Both the position numbers and the translations under genes were made by a program. DNA of 64,000 nt, taken from contig OZ220479.1 of NCBI GenBank assembly GCA_965115885.1, forward strand, positions 3,100,001 to 3,164,000, read 5' to 3'. The notes beneath the pieces are model-generated. The model saw only the letters and a list, made by a program, of their open reading frames with translations, was not told the DNA's origin and searched no databases. The DNA is from BD2-11 sp965115885 (lineage in GTDB: Bacteria; Gemmatimonadota; Gemmatimonadetes; Longimicrobiales; Gaopeijiaceae). Of this stretch, positions 38,744 to 48,010 are shown piece after piece. Every line of letters starts with the position of its first letter. Position 1 is the first letter of the stretch.

Positions 38744-40135
38744 TCAGCCACCGCGCCGGGAGGACGCCGTGCGCGCGGGCGCATCGTAGAAGCCGGCCGC
38801 GCGGTAGCTTTCGTCGAGCAGCGAGACCGGGTGGCACGCCTCGACCCGGGCTCCGCGCATGCGCAATCCCCCGCCGATCTGCATCATGCATCCGGGATTG
38901 GCGGTCGCCACCACGCTCGCCCCGGTCCCTAGGACGGCGTCGACCTTGTCTCCTCCGATCTCGCCCCCGAGGCGCGGATGCGTGATGCCGTAGATGCCCG
39001 CGCCTCCGCAGCACTCGTCCGCCCGGGGCAACGGAACGAGCTCCAGCCCGGGAATCGCGCGCAGGACCTGGAGCGGCGGCTCCGAGACCCGCTGGGCGTG
39101 AAGCAGATGGCAGGGCGCGTCCCAAGTTGCCGACAACGGAAGAGGCGCCCCCGGACGGGGTCCCGCCTCGGCCAGAATTTCGGACACATCGCGCACCTTG
39201 CCGGCCACCCGCTCCGCCCGGCGCGCGTAGCGGGGATCGTCGGCCAGCAACGTTCCGTAGTACTTCAGCTGCGCGCCGCATCCGGCGGCGTTCACCGCGA
39301 CGATCTCGACCCCCGCCCCGAGCATGGCGTCGACGTTGACGCGCGCCAGGCTGCGAGCGCCCTCGAGGTCGCCGCCGTGCGCGTGCAGAGCGCCGCAGCA
39401 ACGCTGTCCGGAGGCTTCCACGACGTTCGTTCCGTTGACCCGCAACACCCGGCGGGTGGCTTCGTTGACGTGTCCCAGCAGACCGGCCTGCACGCACCCG
39501 TCCAGCAGCGCGACGCGCTTGCCGGCGACCGGATGAACCCTCGGGCGGTCCTCTGCGGGACCGCCCGAGCCCTGCGCGGCGGATGCGGACGCCGCCGCCC
39601 TGGAAGCGGCGCGCCCCCTCCGGGTCGAGGCCAGCATGCCCAGCCCCAAGCGCAGGCGCGCGAACGCCGCGGGCAAGAAGCGCGCACCCAGCGCGGGGAT
39701 GCCGGTGGCGCGCAACAGGCGTCCGAGCGCCATCGTCGCGAACAGCGCCCTGCGACGGGAAAAGAGCCAGAGAACGAGGCGCGCCGCAGCACCTGCGGGT
39801 CGGGCTTCGGCCGCCGCCTCGCGGGCGTGCTCGAGGAGAAAGCCGTACTCGACCCCCGCCGGACAGACGGGTTCGCAGGCGCGGCATCCCAAGCAACGGT
39901 CGATGTGGGTCCGGAAAGCGTCCGACCCGGGATCGAGGCGTCCCTCCGCCACGGCGCGCATCAGATAGAGACGGCCGCGGGGCGAGTCGGCTTCGTCGCC
40001 CAAACGGACGTAGGTGGGGCAGGCGGGGAGGCAGAAACCGCAGTGGACGCAACTCAGCAACCGATCCTCGTGCTCCGCCAGGGAACGGGCCAGCGTCGCC
40101 GCCGCGCCCCCCGCCCCCGCCCTACCGCCGGCCAA
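38744..40135 (-). CDS. glcF: Glycolate oxidase iron-sulfur subunit-like protein
   Basis: A 463-residue protein with two [4Fe-4S] motifs, CVHCGFCLPACP at 29-40 and CLGCRACEPVCP at 81-92, and two CCG domains. The first CCG domain contains GQRCCGALHAHGG and the second ADECCGGAGIYGITHP. This is the GlcF/heterodisulfide-reductase-D-like architecture, which passes electrons from a flavoprotein subunit (GlcD/E) that oxidises glycolate or D-lactate. No flavin partner of that type is adjacent; the flavoprotein two genes downstream is of a different fold. It overlaps the end of the M28 peptidase gene by 14 bases. Confidence 0.85.
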   Translation of the reverse strand: MAGGRAGAGGAAATLARSLAEHEDRLLSCVHCGFCLPACPTYVRLGDEADSPRGRLYLMRAVAEGRLDPGSDAFRTHIDRCLGCRACEPVCPAGVEYGFLLEHAREAAAEARPAGAAARLVLWLFSRRRALFATMALGRLLRATGIPALGARFLPAAFARLRLGLGMLASTRRGRAASRAAASASAAQGSGGPAEDRPRVHPVAGKRVALLDGCVQAGLLGHVNEATRRVLRVNGTNVVEASGQRCCGALHAHGGDLEGARSLARVNVDAMLGAGVEIVAVNAAGCGAQLKYYGTLLADDPRYARRAERVAGKVRDVSEILAEAGPRPGAPLPLSATWDAPCHLLHAQRVSEPPLQVLRAIPGLELVPLPRADECCGGAGIYGITHPRLGGEIGGDKVDAVLGTGASVVATANPGCMMQIGGGLRMRGARVEACHPVSLLDESYRAAGFYDAPARTASSRRGG

Positions 40136-41984
40136 GCACCGCGGAGAGCGTCACCCGCTCTCCCTCCCGCAGGACCACGATCTCGACCCGGTCCCCCGGG
40201 GCGTGGGCGCGCAGCGCGTAGGTGTACTCGTAGAGGTCGGCGATCTCCCGGCCCGCGAACCCGACGATCACGTCCCCGGCCTGCAGGCCCGCGACCGCGG
40301 CCGGGCTGGCTTCGCGCACGCCGGTGAGGCGCACCCCTTCTTCCGCGACGCTCATGTCGGGGATGGTGCCCAGATAGGGACCGTATCCCGAGGATGCGGC
40401 TTGCGTCGGGGCGCCCGGTTCCGGCTCCGAAGAAGCGGGCGGAGCGCCCGCGTCGGCGATCGGGGTCAGAGCCACCGTCCGGCTCGATCCGCCGGCGAGC
40501 GCGGCGGCGACCCGCGTCACCAACTCGGTCACCCGTTCCAGTCCGACGGCCTCCACCTTCTCCCAGTCGTCGGAGGGGCGGTGGTAGTCCGCATGGGTGT
40601 TGGTGAAGAAGTGCAGGACGGGGACGCCCTCGCCGTAGAAGGAGCTGTGGTCGGAGGGACCGAAGCCGTCCGGGTTGAGCCCCAGGTCGAAGGGCGGATC
40701 CAGGGAGGCGTTGACCTCGTCCAGCAGCGTCGGCCATTCCTCCGCCGTCCCCACCCCGAAGACGGCCAAGCGGTTGTTCCGGAGCCGTCCCACCATGTCC
40801 ATGTTGATCATGGCGACCGTCGAGGGAGCCGAGAAGAAGTCGCTTTCGACGTACGCACGGGAGCCCAACAGCCCCATTTCCTCTCCGGAGAAAGCCGCGA
40901 AGACGACGCTGCGCGCGGGGCGCGCGGGAGATCGCGCCAGTCGGACGGCCACCTCCAGGAGCGCCGCCGTGCCGCTGGCGTTGTCGTCCGCGCCGTTGTG
41001 GATCGCGGAGCCGCCCGGCGCGAGCGACCCCTCCCCCCCGAGACCCAGATGGTCGTAGTGGGCGCCCACCACCACCACTTCCCCCCGCTCCCGACCCGAT
41101 CCGGGCAGCCGGGCCACCACGTTTCTCGCCTCCAGCGTCAGGGGCGCGAGCTCGGTCATCAACTCGATGTCTCCGCCCGCACGGGCGGCGGCGCGCAGAG
41201 CCTCCGCGGCCGCGCCCCGCACCGCCGCAACCGGAATGGCCGCCCGTGGCCGGGTCTCGCCGGCCAGCTCCGGCAGGTCGCCGCCGTCCGCCAGCAGCAC
41301 GACCAAGGCGGCCGCGCCCCGCCTGGCCGCTTCGGAGGCCTTGTAGTGCGACTGGCCTTCGAGCGACGTGCCCGTCGGCGCGAGCGGATCGCCGTCCTCC
41401 ACCACCACCACGCGTCCCCCCAGCGCCAACCCGCCGTAGCCCCGCCCCGCATCCCCCGACCGGTCGACGCCGTGGCCTCCGTAGACCGACGGCGCGGCGG
41501 CGCGCCCGGTCGCCGAGAAGCCGTAGGGCCGCCACTGGGCGCCCAGCTCGGCCACGTCCCCCTCCATCGCCCGCAGCAGATTGTGCGTCCCCAGCACCGC
41601 CCCTCCGCGCACCGGGAAGCTCTGGAAGAACGAACCGTCGTCCCCACCGCCTTCGAGCCCGGCTTCGGCCAACGCCGAAGCGATGTACTCCGCCGCGCAA
41701 CGCTCGCCCGCGCTCCCGGAGGCCCGCCCCTCCAAGGCGTCGTCGGCGAGGTAGCGCACGTGCGCGAGCGGGGGCTCCAGCCCCTCGGCGAGTTCTCCCG
41801 GATGCGGACAGGCGGCGGACCGAGCGCCGAGCGGCGGCGAGACCGCCGTCCACAAGGCGAACAGCCCCGGCACGAGCCGACGCGCGCCCACGCTTCCCGG
41901 CAGCGCGCGGGCGTCGCGCCCGGTCGCGCCGAGCGCTCGAAAAACGGGACCTCGGCGGGGGGCGGATCGATGTCGCAAACTCAT
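40122..41984 (-). CDS. Secreted M28-family zinc aminopeptidase with PA and PDZ domains
   Basis: About 620 residues from ATG 41984; the frame is open to 42029. A signal-like hydrophobic stretch (LVPGLFALWTAVSPPLGA) follows a long basic leader. The middle holds a PA-like insert. The M28 catalytic domain follows, with metal ligands in GAHYDHLG, NGADDNASG, FSGEEMGLLGS, INMDMVGR and VLHFFTNTHADYH. The last 90 residues form a PDZ domain (VAEEGVRLTGVREASPAAVAG). Such enzymes trim amino-terminal residues from peptides outside the cytoplasm. It heads the run peptidase, GlcF-like, GNAT, flavoprotein and enolase-superfamily enzyme. Confidence 0.88.
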   Translation of the reverse strand: MSLRHRSAPRRGPVFRALGATGRDARALPGSVGARRLVPGLFALWTAVSPPLGARSAACPHPGELAEGLEPPLAHVRYLADDALEGRASGSAGERCAAEYIASALAEAGLEGGGDDGSFFQSFPVRGGAVLGTHNLLRAMEGDVAELGAQWRPYGFSATGRAAAPSVYGGHGVDRSGDAGRGYGGLALGGRVVVVEDGDPLAPTGTSLEGQSHYKASEAARRGAAALVVLLADGGDLPELAGETRPRAAIPVAAVRGAAAEALRAAARAGGDIELMTELAPLTLEARNVVARLPGSGRERGEVVVVGAHYDHLGLGGEGSLAPGGSAIHNGADDNASGTAALLEVAVRLARSPARPARSVVFAAFSGEEMGLLGSRAYVESDFFSAPSTVAMINMDMVGRLRNNRLAVFGVGTAEEWPTLLDEVNASLDPPFDLGLNPDGFGPSDHSSFYGEGVPVLHFFTNTHADYHRPSDDWEKVEAVGLERVTELVTRVAAALAGGSSRTVALTPIADAGAPPASSEPEPGAPTQAASSGYGPYLGTIPDMSVAEEGVRLTGVREASPAAVAGLQAGDVIVGFAGREIADLYEYTYALRAHAPGDRVEIVVLREGERVTLSAVLGRR

Positions 41985-42188
41985 TGCCTCTCCGGATCTC
42001 TGCGTTCGCATGGGCGTACCCATGCGCAATTTAGCGGAATGCGGGCGACCCGGCCCGGAGGAGTCCGACGAAGCGCTCGCCGCGCGGGGAGCGCCATCCG
42101 GGCCCGGAGGTCCCGGGGCAACGAAACGGATTCACCCGGGCACCTCGGTCTCGCGCCGCGAGCGGCACTCCGCGGCGGTCTTTTCCCC

Positions 42189-43820
42189 CTACGGCAGATC
42201 GGGATGCATGCGGTGCCAATCGGTCGCCGACTGGTAGGCGTGCGCCACGCTCAGAATCTTGTCGTCCGCGAACAGGTCGCCGACGATCGTCGTGCAGATC
42301 GGTTGTTCGTGGTCGTACTCGTCCTCGGCGTCGGCGTCGCCGAAGTCGTAGGGGAGCACCGCCGCCGGATGTCCCGTTTGGTTCGTGAGCCGGGTCAGCC
42401 CGGACCCGGTCACGAACATGTCGAAGCCCTCCATCGCCTCCGCCATCTCCTTCATCAGAACGTGCCGCCGCCTGAGCGACTGCAGGTAGTCGAGGGCCAG
42501 GGTGCCGCGTCCGCGATGGAAGCGAGGCGGACGAGCCTCCTCTCCCTCGGGAGGCTCGGGGACCTCCTCCAGCACCCCTCCGGGCGCCACGTGGAAGTCG
42601 AAGGCGGCCGAGGACTCGACGCCCAGAGCGTTGGAACCGCCCTCGGGCAGCTGCGCCATGGGCCGCGGGTCCGCTCCCAGTTCCGCCAACTTCGCCACGA
42701 AGGCCTCGGGCGCGTCCTCGGTGAAGCCGATGCGCATCCGGGACAGGTCGGGGTCGCGTTCGAAACGGAAGGGCGCCGTCAGCGTCGCGGGATCCTTGGG
42801 GTCGGAGCCGTGGACGACGGCGAACACCAGCGCGCAGTCCTCGACGCTGCGGCACATGGGCCCCGGTTTGTCCATGCTCCACGCGAGCACCATGCCGCCG
42901 TGGCGCGAGATGCGCCCGAAGGTGGGACGCAGGGCGCTCAGGCCGTTGCGCCGCGCGGGACTCACGATCGAGCCCTGGGTCTCGGTGCCGATGGAGAAGC
43001 CGACCAGTCCCGCGGCCGTAGCCGAACCCGGTCCCGCCGACGAACCGCTCGATCCCTGCTCGGGATTCCACGGATTCCGGGTCCGGCCGCGGTACCAGTT
43101 GTCGCCCGCAGCGAACCGTCCGGTCGAGAGCTTCGCGATCAGCACGGCACCCGCCTCGCGCAGGCGCACGACCAGCTCCGAGTCCTCGTCGATCACCCGA
43201 TCCCGGAAGTCGGCGGACCCCCAAGTCGTGCGAGTCCCGCGCACGGCGAAGAGGTCCTTCACGCCCCAAGGCACTCCGTGCAGCGGTCCGCGCCAGCGGC
43301 CCGCGCGCAGATCCGCGTCGGCCCGCTTCGCTTCCTCGCGCGCGCGGTCCTCCAGAACGGCGACCGCGCACAGGAGCGTCGGGTCGTAGCGCCGCATCCG
43401 GTCCAGGTAGATTTCGGTGAGCTCCTCGGACGTGATCTTGCGCTCGCGGACGAGTGCGCCCAAGCGGTGCGCGGGAAGGAAGGCGATTTCCCGGGGGTCG
43501 GTCGGGACCGGTCCGGGCCACGGCCCGATCTCGATCTCGCGACGCTCGAACGGGGACCCTCCCGCCTCTCCCCAGAACTTCTCGAGGAGCGCTCCGGTGC
43601 CTCCCGGATAGGCCTGGAACTGGGTCGCGGGCGGCTCGCCGTTGCCGAGCGGCGGCAACTCCCGCTCCTGGGCCTCCCGGGGCCGCCGCGCCGCGGCCGC
43701 GGAGGGACGACCGTCGTCCCCGAGAACGGCTCCGGGGCGCAGTCCCCCGGCGGCGACCCCCGCCGCGGCCATCCCCAGAAAACGCCGCCGCTCGATATCG
43801 CCTCCCCGGCTCTCGGACAT
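42189..43820 (-). CDS. Tat-exported amidase-signature-family hydrolase
   Basis: About 543 residues from ATG 43820 (alternative 43844). The N-terminus has a twin-arginine signal (ERRRFLGMAAAGVAAGG). The amidase signature follows: Lys in GVPWGVKDLFAVRGTRTT, then the Gly/Ser-rich GSSGSSAGPGSATAAGLVGF with the cis-Ser and nucleophile Ser, giving the Ser-Ser-Lys triad. A spacer rich in Pro and Glu precedes the domain. The substrate is unknown; family members hydrolyse amides ranging from peptides to nylon oligomers. The neighbour downstream is another secreted peptidase, so extracellular peptide or amide breakdown is plausible. Confidence 0.85.
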   Translation of the reverse strand: MSESRGGDIERRRFLGMAAAGVAAGGLRPGAVLGDDGRPSAAAARRPREAQERELPPLGNGEPPATQFQAYPGGTGALLEKFWGEAGGSPFERREIEIGPWPGPVPTDPREIAFLPAHRLGALVRERKITSEELTEIYLDRMRRYDPTLLCAVAVLEDRAREEAKRADADLRAGRWRGPLHGVPWGVKDLFAVRGTRTTWGSADFRDRVIDEDSELVVRLREAGAVLIAKLSTGRFAAGDNWYRGRTRNPWNPEQGSSGSSAGPGSATAAGLVGFSIGTETQGSIVSPARRNGLSALRPTFGRISRHGGMVLAWSMDKPGPMCRSVEDCALVFAVVHGSDPKDPATLTAPFRFERDPDLSRMRIGFTEDAPEAFVAKLAELGADPRPMAQLPEGGSNALGVESSAAFDFHVAPGGVLEEVPEPPEGEEARPPRFHRGRGTLALDYLQSLRRRHVLMKEMAEAMEGFDMFVTGSGLTRLTNQTGHPAAVLPYDFGDADAEDEYDHEQPICTTIVGDLFADDKILSVAHAYQSATDWHRMHPDLP

Positions 43821-43982
43821 CTCGGTTCCCCTTTCTTTTCCCAAGGCTTCAGGACGGCGCCCGGTTGCTCCGCGCGCCCCGACCTCGACGGGAAAAACAT
43901 ACGGAGGTGCGGTGCGGCGGGCGACATCCGCGCGTTCCGGCGCAAGCGCTCGCCTCGCCCTTGCTTCTTCGTCCCCTGCGAA

Positions 43983-43997
43983 TGAGAATGATTCTCA
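43983..43997 (+). promoter_or_regulatory. Fur-type operator, perfect 7-1-7 palindrome
   Basis: TGAGAAT-G-ATTCTCA is an exact inverted repeat with a one-base centre, the form of the classical Fur binding unit (TGATAAT-N-ATTATCA). It is an AT-rich spot in GC-rich DNA, 34 bases before the feoA start. Iron-loaded Fur would repress feoAB here. Confidence 0.8.
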
Positions 43998-44031
43998 TAA
44001 CGAATCTCTCCTCCAACCGCGAGACCGCCCC

Positions 44032-44349
44032 GTGACCTCGGGCCACGCGCCACTCCAGTCGGCCGAGCCGGACCGGATCCCGGAATCCGACCCGAAGCTT
44101 CCCGCCACCCTGCTTTCCGCCGGAGAGTGCGGGCTGATCTGCGGCATCGACGGAAACCACGAAGACATCGAGCGACTCAAGACGATGGGCGTGTGCCTGG
44201 GGCGTCGGTTGCACGTAGTGAAATCGGGCGAGCCGATGATCGTGAGCGTCATGGGGACGCGCCTCGGAATCGCGGAAAAGCTCGCGCGGCACGTTTTCCT
44301 GCGTCCCGACCGCGACCACCGGTGCTTCGAGCGGCACCCGGCGAACTGA
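44032..44349 (+). CDS. feoA: Ferrous iron transport protein FeoA
   Basis: A 105-residue protein from GTG 44032, the first usable start after the operator. Residues 25-100 form the SH3-like FeoA domain: LPATLLSAGECGLICGI, then HEDIERLKTMGVCLGRRLHVVKSG and PMIVSVMGTRLGIAEKLARHVFL. FeoA is a small cytoplasmic partner needed for FeoB function. It sits 13 bases before feoB and just after the Fur-type palindrome, so the pair is likely iron-regulated. Confidence 0.85.
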   Translation: MTSGHAPLQSAEPDRIPESDPKLPATLLSAGECGLICGIDGNHEDIERLKTMGVCLGRRLHVVKSGEPMIVSVMGTRLGIAEKLARHVFLRPDRDHRCFERHPAN

Positions 44350-44362
44350 CCCGCAACGACGC

Positions 44363-46411
44363 ATGACGGCCGTCTCGCTTCCCGTCGTCGCGGCCCGCGC
44401 CGCGGTTCCGGTCACGGTCGCGCTGGCGGGCAATCCCAACGCGGGCAAGACCACCCTCTTCAACCAGCTGACCGGGTTGCGCGGCAAGACCGCCAACTTC
44501 TCCGGCACCACCACCTCCGTTCGGCTGGGCAGCTTCGAGCTGGACGGGAAGCCGATCCGGATGCTCGACCTGCCCGGCCTCTACGGGATGTCCGATCACA
44601 AGATCGAGGAGCGGAAGGCCCGGGACGCCCTTCTCGGGAAGCTGCCGGGGCAGGCCAAACCGCAGGCCGTGATCGTGGTGGTGGACGCGACCAATCTGGC
44701 CCGCAACCTCTACTTGACGGGGCAGGTGAGGGAGCTGGGAGTGCCCATGGTCGTCGCGCTCAACATGATCGACTTGGCCGAGACGGACGGACTAGAGATC
44801 GACGCCGAGTCGCTGGCGGTCGAGCTGGGGGCGCCGGTGGTGCCCCTCAATTCCCGCTCCGGGCAGGGCGTCGAACAGCTCAAGCGGGAGCTCGACCACA
44901 TGCTGGAGGCGGGTCCGGAAGCGATCCCCGCCCTGCCGAAGGGAATCGCCGCCTGCGGCACCTGCACCACCTGTCCGCACGAGGCGCGCTACGACTGGGC
45001 GGAGGAGGTGGGCGCGCGCGCGGTTCGGACGGCGAAGGGCGCCCGCCTGATGTCCGTGCGCCTCACCGAAAAGATCGACGGCTGGCTCACCCATCCCGTC
45101 TTCGGTCCCGCCTCCTTCGCGCTCATCATGGCGGCGCTCTTCGTCTCGATTTTCTCGATCGCCCAGTATCCGATGACGTGGATCGAGGCGGGCTTCGGCT
45201 TCGCCGGGGACGCGGTCGGGCGCATTCTGCCGCCGGGAGACGTGAACAGCTTCGCGGTCAACGGCCTCGTCGGCGGAATCGGCGGGGTGCTCGTGTTCCT
45301 GCCCCAGATCTGCTTCCTGTTCTTCCTGATCACGCTGCTCGAGGACACCGGCTATCTGGCGCGGGCGGCCTTCGTGGCCGACCGGCCCATGAGCCGGGTC
45401 GGGCTGCCCGGGCGCGCCTTCGTGCCCATGCTCTCCGCGCACGCCTGCGCGATTCCGGCCATCATGGCGTCCCGGGTCATCGAGAACCGGCGCGACCGGC
45501 TGGTCGCGATCCTGGTGATTCCGCTCCTCTCCTGCACGGCGCGGCTCCCCGTCTACGTCATGATCACCGCCCTCCTCTTCGCGGGGCGTCCGGTGACGGG
45601 GGGGCTGGTCTTCACGGGCGCCTACCTGCTGGGCATGACGGCAGCCATCGGGATGGCGTTCGTCTTCAAGAGCACCATCCTTCCGGGAAGCGCCAGTCCG
45701 TTGGTCATCGAGCTGCCGCGCTACCGGATGCCCTCGCTGCGCAACGCGGCGCTGACCGCCTACGAGCGCGGCCGAGCCTTCGTCACTCGGGCGGGCACGA
45801 CCATCTTGGCCGTCTCGGTGGTCCTCTGGGTGCTCGCCACCTATCCCAAGCTGGACGAGTCGCAGTTGGCCGCGGTCGTCCCCGCCGGGACGCTCGCGCA
45901 GGTGACGGATCTCCGAGCGCGCGCCGAGGCGGCCGAGGACGAAACGGCGGCGGCGCTGGAGGCGCGGGCGGACGCGCTGCTCTCGTCCCACCGGCTCGAG
46001 CACTCCGTCGCCGGTCGCGTCGGCAAGGCGCTGGAGCCGGTGTTCGCCCCGCTCGGCTTCGACTGGAAGATCAACGTGGGGGTGGTTTCGTCGTTCGCCG
46101 CCCGTGAAGTCATCGTCGCCACGCTGGCCATCGTCTACGGTATCGGAGAGGAGGGCGCCGAGGACGAGGAGACTCTGAGCGCGACGCTGGGCGTCCAGCG
46201 CCACGCGGACGGCACTCCGGTGTTCACGATCGCGACCTCGCTGGCCCTGCTGGTCTTCTTCGTGCTGGCCATGCAGTGCCTCCCGACCAACATCGTGACC
46301 CGCCGCGAAACCGGAAGCTGGAAGTGGCCCGCCCTCCAGTTCGGCTACATGAGCGTGCTGGCGTGGACGGCGGCGTTCGCGGTGTACCGGGTGGCGTCGG
46401 CGTTGGCGTAG
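44363..46411 (+). CDS. feoB: Ferrous iron transporter FeoB
   Basis: A 682-residue membrane GTPase. The N-terminal G domain has GNPNAGKT at 23-30, DLPGLYGMSD and NMIDLAE. Instead of the usual GNWPGVTVE switch it has TANFSGTTTSVRLG. A Cys-containing linker (CGTCTTCPHEARYDW) precedes the membrane part, which has two gate regions (GYLARAAFVADRPMSRVGLPG with LLSCTARLPVYV) and the C-terminal SSFAAREVIVATLAIVYG and AMQCLPTNIVTRRETGSWKW. It imports Fe(II). No feoC follows; the Cys linker may take on part of that role. Confidence 0.93.
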   Translation: MTAVSLPVVAARAAVPVTVALAGNPNAGKTTLFNQLTGLRGKTANFSGTTTSVRLGSFELDGKPIRMLDLPGLYGMSDHKIEERKARDALLGKLPGQAKPQAVIVVVDATNLARNLYLTGQVRELGVPMVVALNMIDLAETDGLEIDAESLAVELGAPVVPLNSRSGQGVEQLKRELDHMLEAGPEAIPALPKGIAACGTCTTCPHEARYDWAEEVGARAVRTAKGARLMSVRLTEKIDGWLTHPVFGPASFALIMAALFVSIFSIAQYPMTWIEAGFGFAGDAVGRILPPGDVNSFAVNGLVGGIGGVLVFLPQICFLFFLITLLEDTGYLARAAFVADRPMSRVGLPGRAFVPMLSAHACAIPAIMASRVIENRRDRLVAILVIPLLSCTARLPVYVMITALLFAGRPVTGGLVFTGAYLLGMTAAIGMAFVFKSTILPGSASPLVIELPRYRMPSLRNAALTAYERGRAFVTRAGTTILAVSVVLWVLATYPKLDESQLAAVVPAGTLAQVTDLRARAEAAEDETAAALEARADALLSSHRLEHSVAGRVGKALEPVFAPLGFDWKINVGVVSSFAAREVIVATLAIVYGIGEEGAEDEETLSATLGVQRHADGTPVFTIATSLALLVFFVLAMQCLPTNIVTRRETGSWKWPALQFGYMSVLAWTAAFAVYRVASALA

Positions 46412-46695
46412 AGGCGTACGGGTCCCGGCAGGCCGGCCCCGCCGCCGCTTCCGGAAGCCGCCTCGAGGGACGCCGCGCGAAGATCGGATCTCGGAGCAGT
46501 CGCCCGGCTCGTCCCGGCCGCCCGCCGAGCCGATGCCACGGCCCGACGTCGACGGTTCGCGAGCGGAAGCGAGCGGCTCCGGGGCGCGGCACGACGGAGG
46601 GCCGAGCCAACCGCGACGCGCCGCCCGGGCGGCGGGATCGGGCGGACGGCTTCCACGAACCCGTTCCCCGCCGGGGAGAAGCGGGGACGCTTCGC

Positions 46696-47280
46696 TCATC
46701 CGCCCGCCCACACCGCCACCCCCCACACCACCAGCCCCATCCCCGTCACTCGGCCGAGAGCCGGTCCGCCCGGCGCCAGATTTTCGATGCACACCACTCC
46801 CGTCAGCACGGTCATCCAGAGCGGGTTCATCACGCCCAGCACGAGCGCGAGCGCCATCAGCGCCCAGCAGCAGCCTAGGCAGTGGAGGCCGTGCCTCCAC
46901 CCCATCCCCAGGATCCCGCGCGGCCCGTCCCGCCACCGGGCGAGGAAGAAGCTGAGCGGATTGCGGCAGTGGCGCAGGCAAGCCGCCTTCGCCGGCGACA
47001 GCTGGTAGAGTCCAGCTCCGACCAGAAGGAACCCCGCCGCCGGTGCGTCGCGGGCCGGAAGGACCATCCCCGCCATCGACAGTTGCACCGCCGCCGCCGC
47101 TAGGCTGAAGAGCAACCACGCCGACAAATACCCCACTAGGAACAGCGCCCCCGCCCGAACGCGGCCACTCCCGTCGCTCAGCGAAATCAGCACTCGCACC
47201 CACGGCACCGACACCGGAAACATCATGGCAGCCATCATCCCGAACCACATCAGCGCCACGAGCGGGAAGGATGAACTCAC
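46696..47280 (-). CDS. DUF2182 multi-pass membrane protein, possibly N-terminally shortened
   Basis: From GTG 47280 the protein is 194 residues. The frame is open to ATG 47553, but those extra 91 residues lack the expected first membrane helix. The core MWFGMMAAMMFPVSVPWV is the DUF2182 signature. Further hydrophobic segments and the HGLHCLGCCWALMALALVLG motif with its Cys cluster follow. DUF2182 proteins are predicted metal-binding membrane proteins usually encoded next to DUF1326 genes. Here the DUF1326 gene is 2 kb upstream on the same strand, beyond an inserted segment. The start is uncertain. Confidence 0.7.
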   Translation of the reverse strand: MSSSFPLVALMWFGMMAAMMFPVSVPWVRVLISLSDGSGRVRAGALFLVGYLSAWLLFSLAAAAVQLSMAGMVLPARDAPAAGFLLVGAGLYQLSPAKAACLRHCRNPLSFFLARWRDGPRGILGMGWRHGLHCLGCCWALMALALVLGVMNPLWMTVLTGVVCIENLAPGGPALGRVTGMGLVVWGVAVWAGG

Positions 47281-48010
47281 GTTGCGGCACGTCTGTTCAG
47301 GGGAGGATGTCGGTCCGAAGGACTCGGATGCGTCGGCCAAATGGCGACCGGAACCGAAAATCGCAGCAACGCCGCTCTCGGGAAAGGACGGCCCGTGCCG
47401 TCGAATCGGCTTCCCCGCCGACGACGCAATTACGGCACCGAAGCGCATCCAGGACCATACCGAGATCGCGTTTTCAGGTAATCGGCGCCGTCCGGCGGTG
47501 GGCGCGCCGGCGACGTCCCACCGGCCTTGCACGAGGAAGAGAGGAACAGCCATCGGCGCGGCGATCGAACACGAGAGAGAACGGAATCGTGCGGAAGCGA
47601 TGTCGCGTTGCGAACGATATTTACAAGATGGGGCGCGGTTTATGATTCAGGCTGCTGATCGAGACCAAGAGCTTGCCCAGCCTCGTGGCGGCACGACATG
47701 TTTGAGCCTTGACGAACGGTGCTTGGCCCTGGACTTGCCCGGAGGAAGGCATGAGCTGCAGGAGTCGGCACGGATTCTTAGACGAGGCGAAGAATGCGTG
47801 AAACCGTCATATGAGCGGGAGGCGCACTTGAGCTCCGGCACGGCGTCGAAGCGGCGCATACGACCTCCGGGGGCGAGCCCAAATAGTCCCCGAGCATAGG
47901 GGATCCATCGATGACTCTTCGATCAGAAAACTGGTCGAAGAACTGCTCGAAGGCGGCAAAGATGCCTTCGAGAAGAGACGCCGAAAGTACGGATACTAGA
48001 GGAAGATTTC
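47281..48010. other. Region between DUF2182 and the AlbA/HATPase gene, with a possible gene remnant
   Basis: Most of this stretch holds nothing I recognise. From 47832 to TAG 47999 a plus-strand frame without any start codon reads GAYDLRGRAQIVPEHRG, then SIDDSSIRKLVEELLEGG and KDAFEKRRRKYGY. It looks like the charged C-terminus of a real small protein whose front has been lost. It ends 11 bases before the AlbA/HATPase ATG, the spacing of an operon partner. The rest may be debris from the insertion that split the DUF1326-DUF2182 pair. Confidence 0.35.

Noticed and set aside
40014..43985. A 1323-codon plus-strand open frame
   Set aside because: It lies opposite the GlcF, M28 peptidase and amidase genes, which have clear motifs; the plus-strand translation is low-complexity Arg/Gly/Pro.
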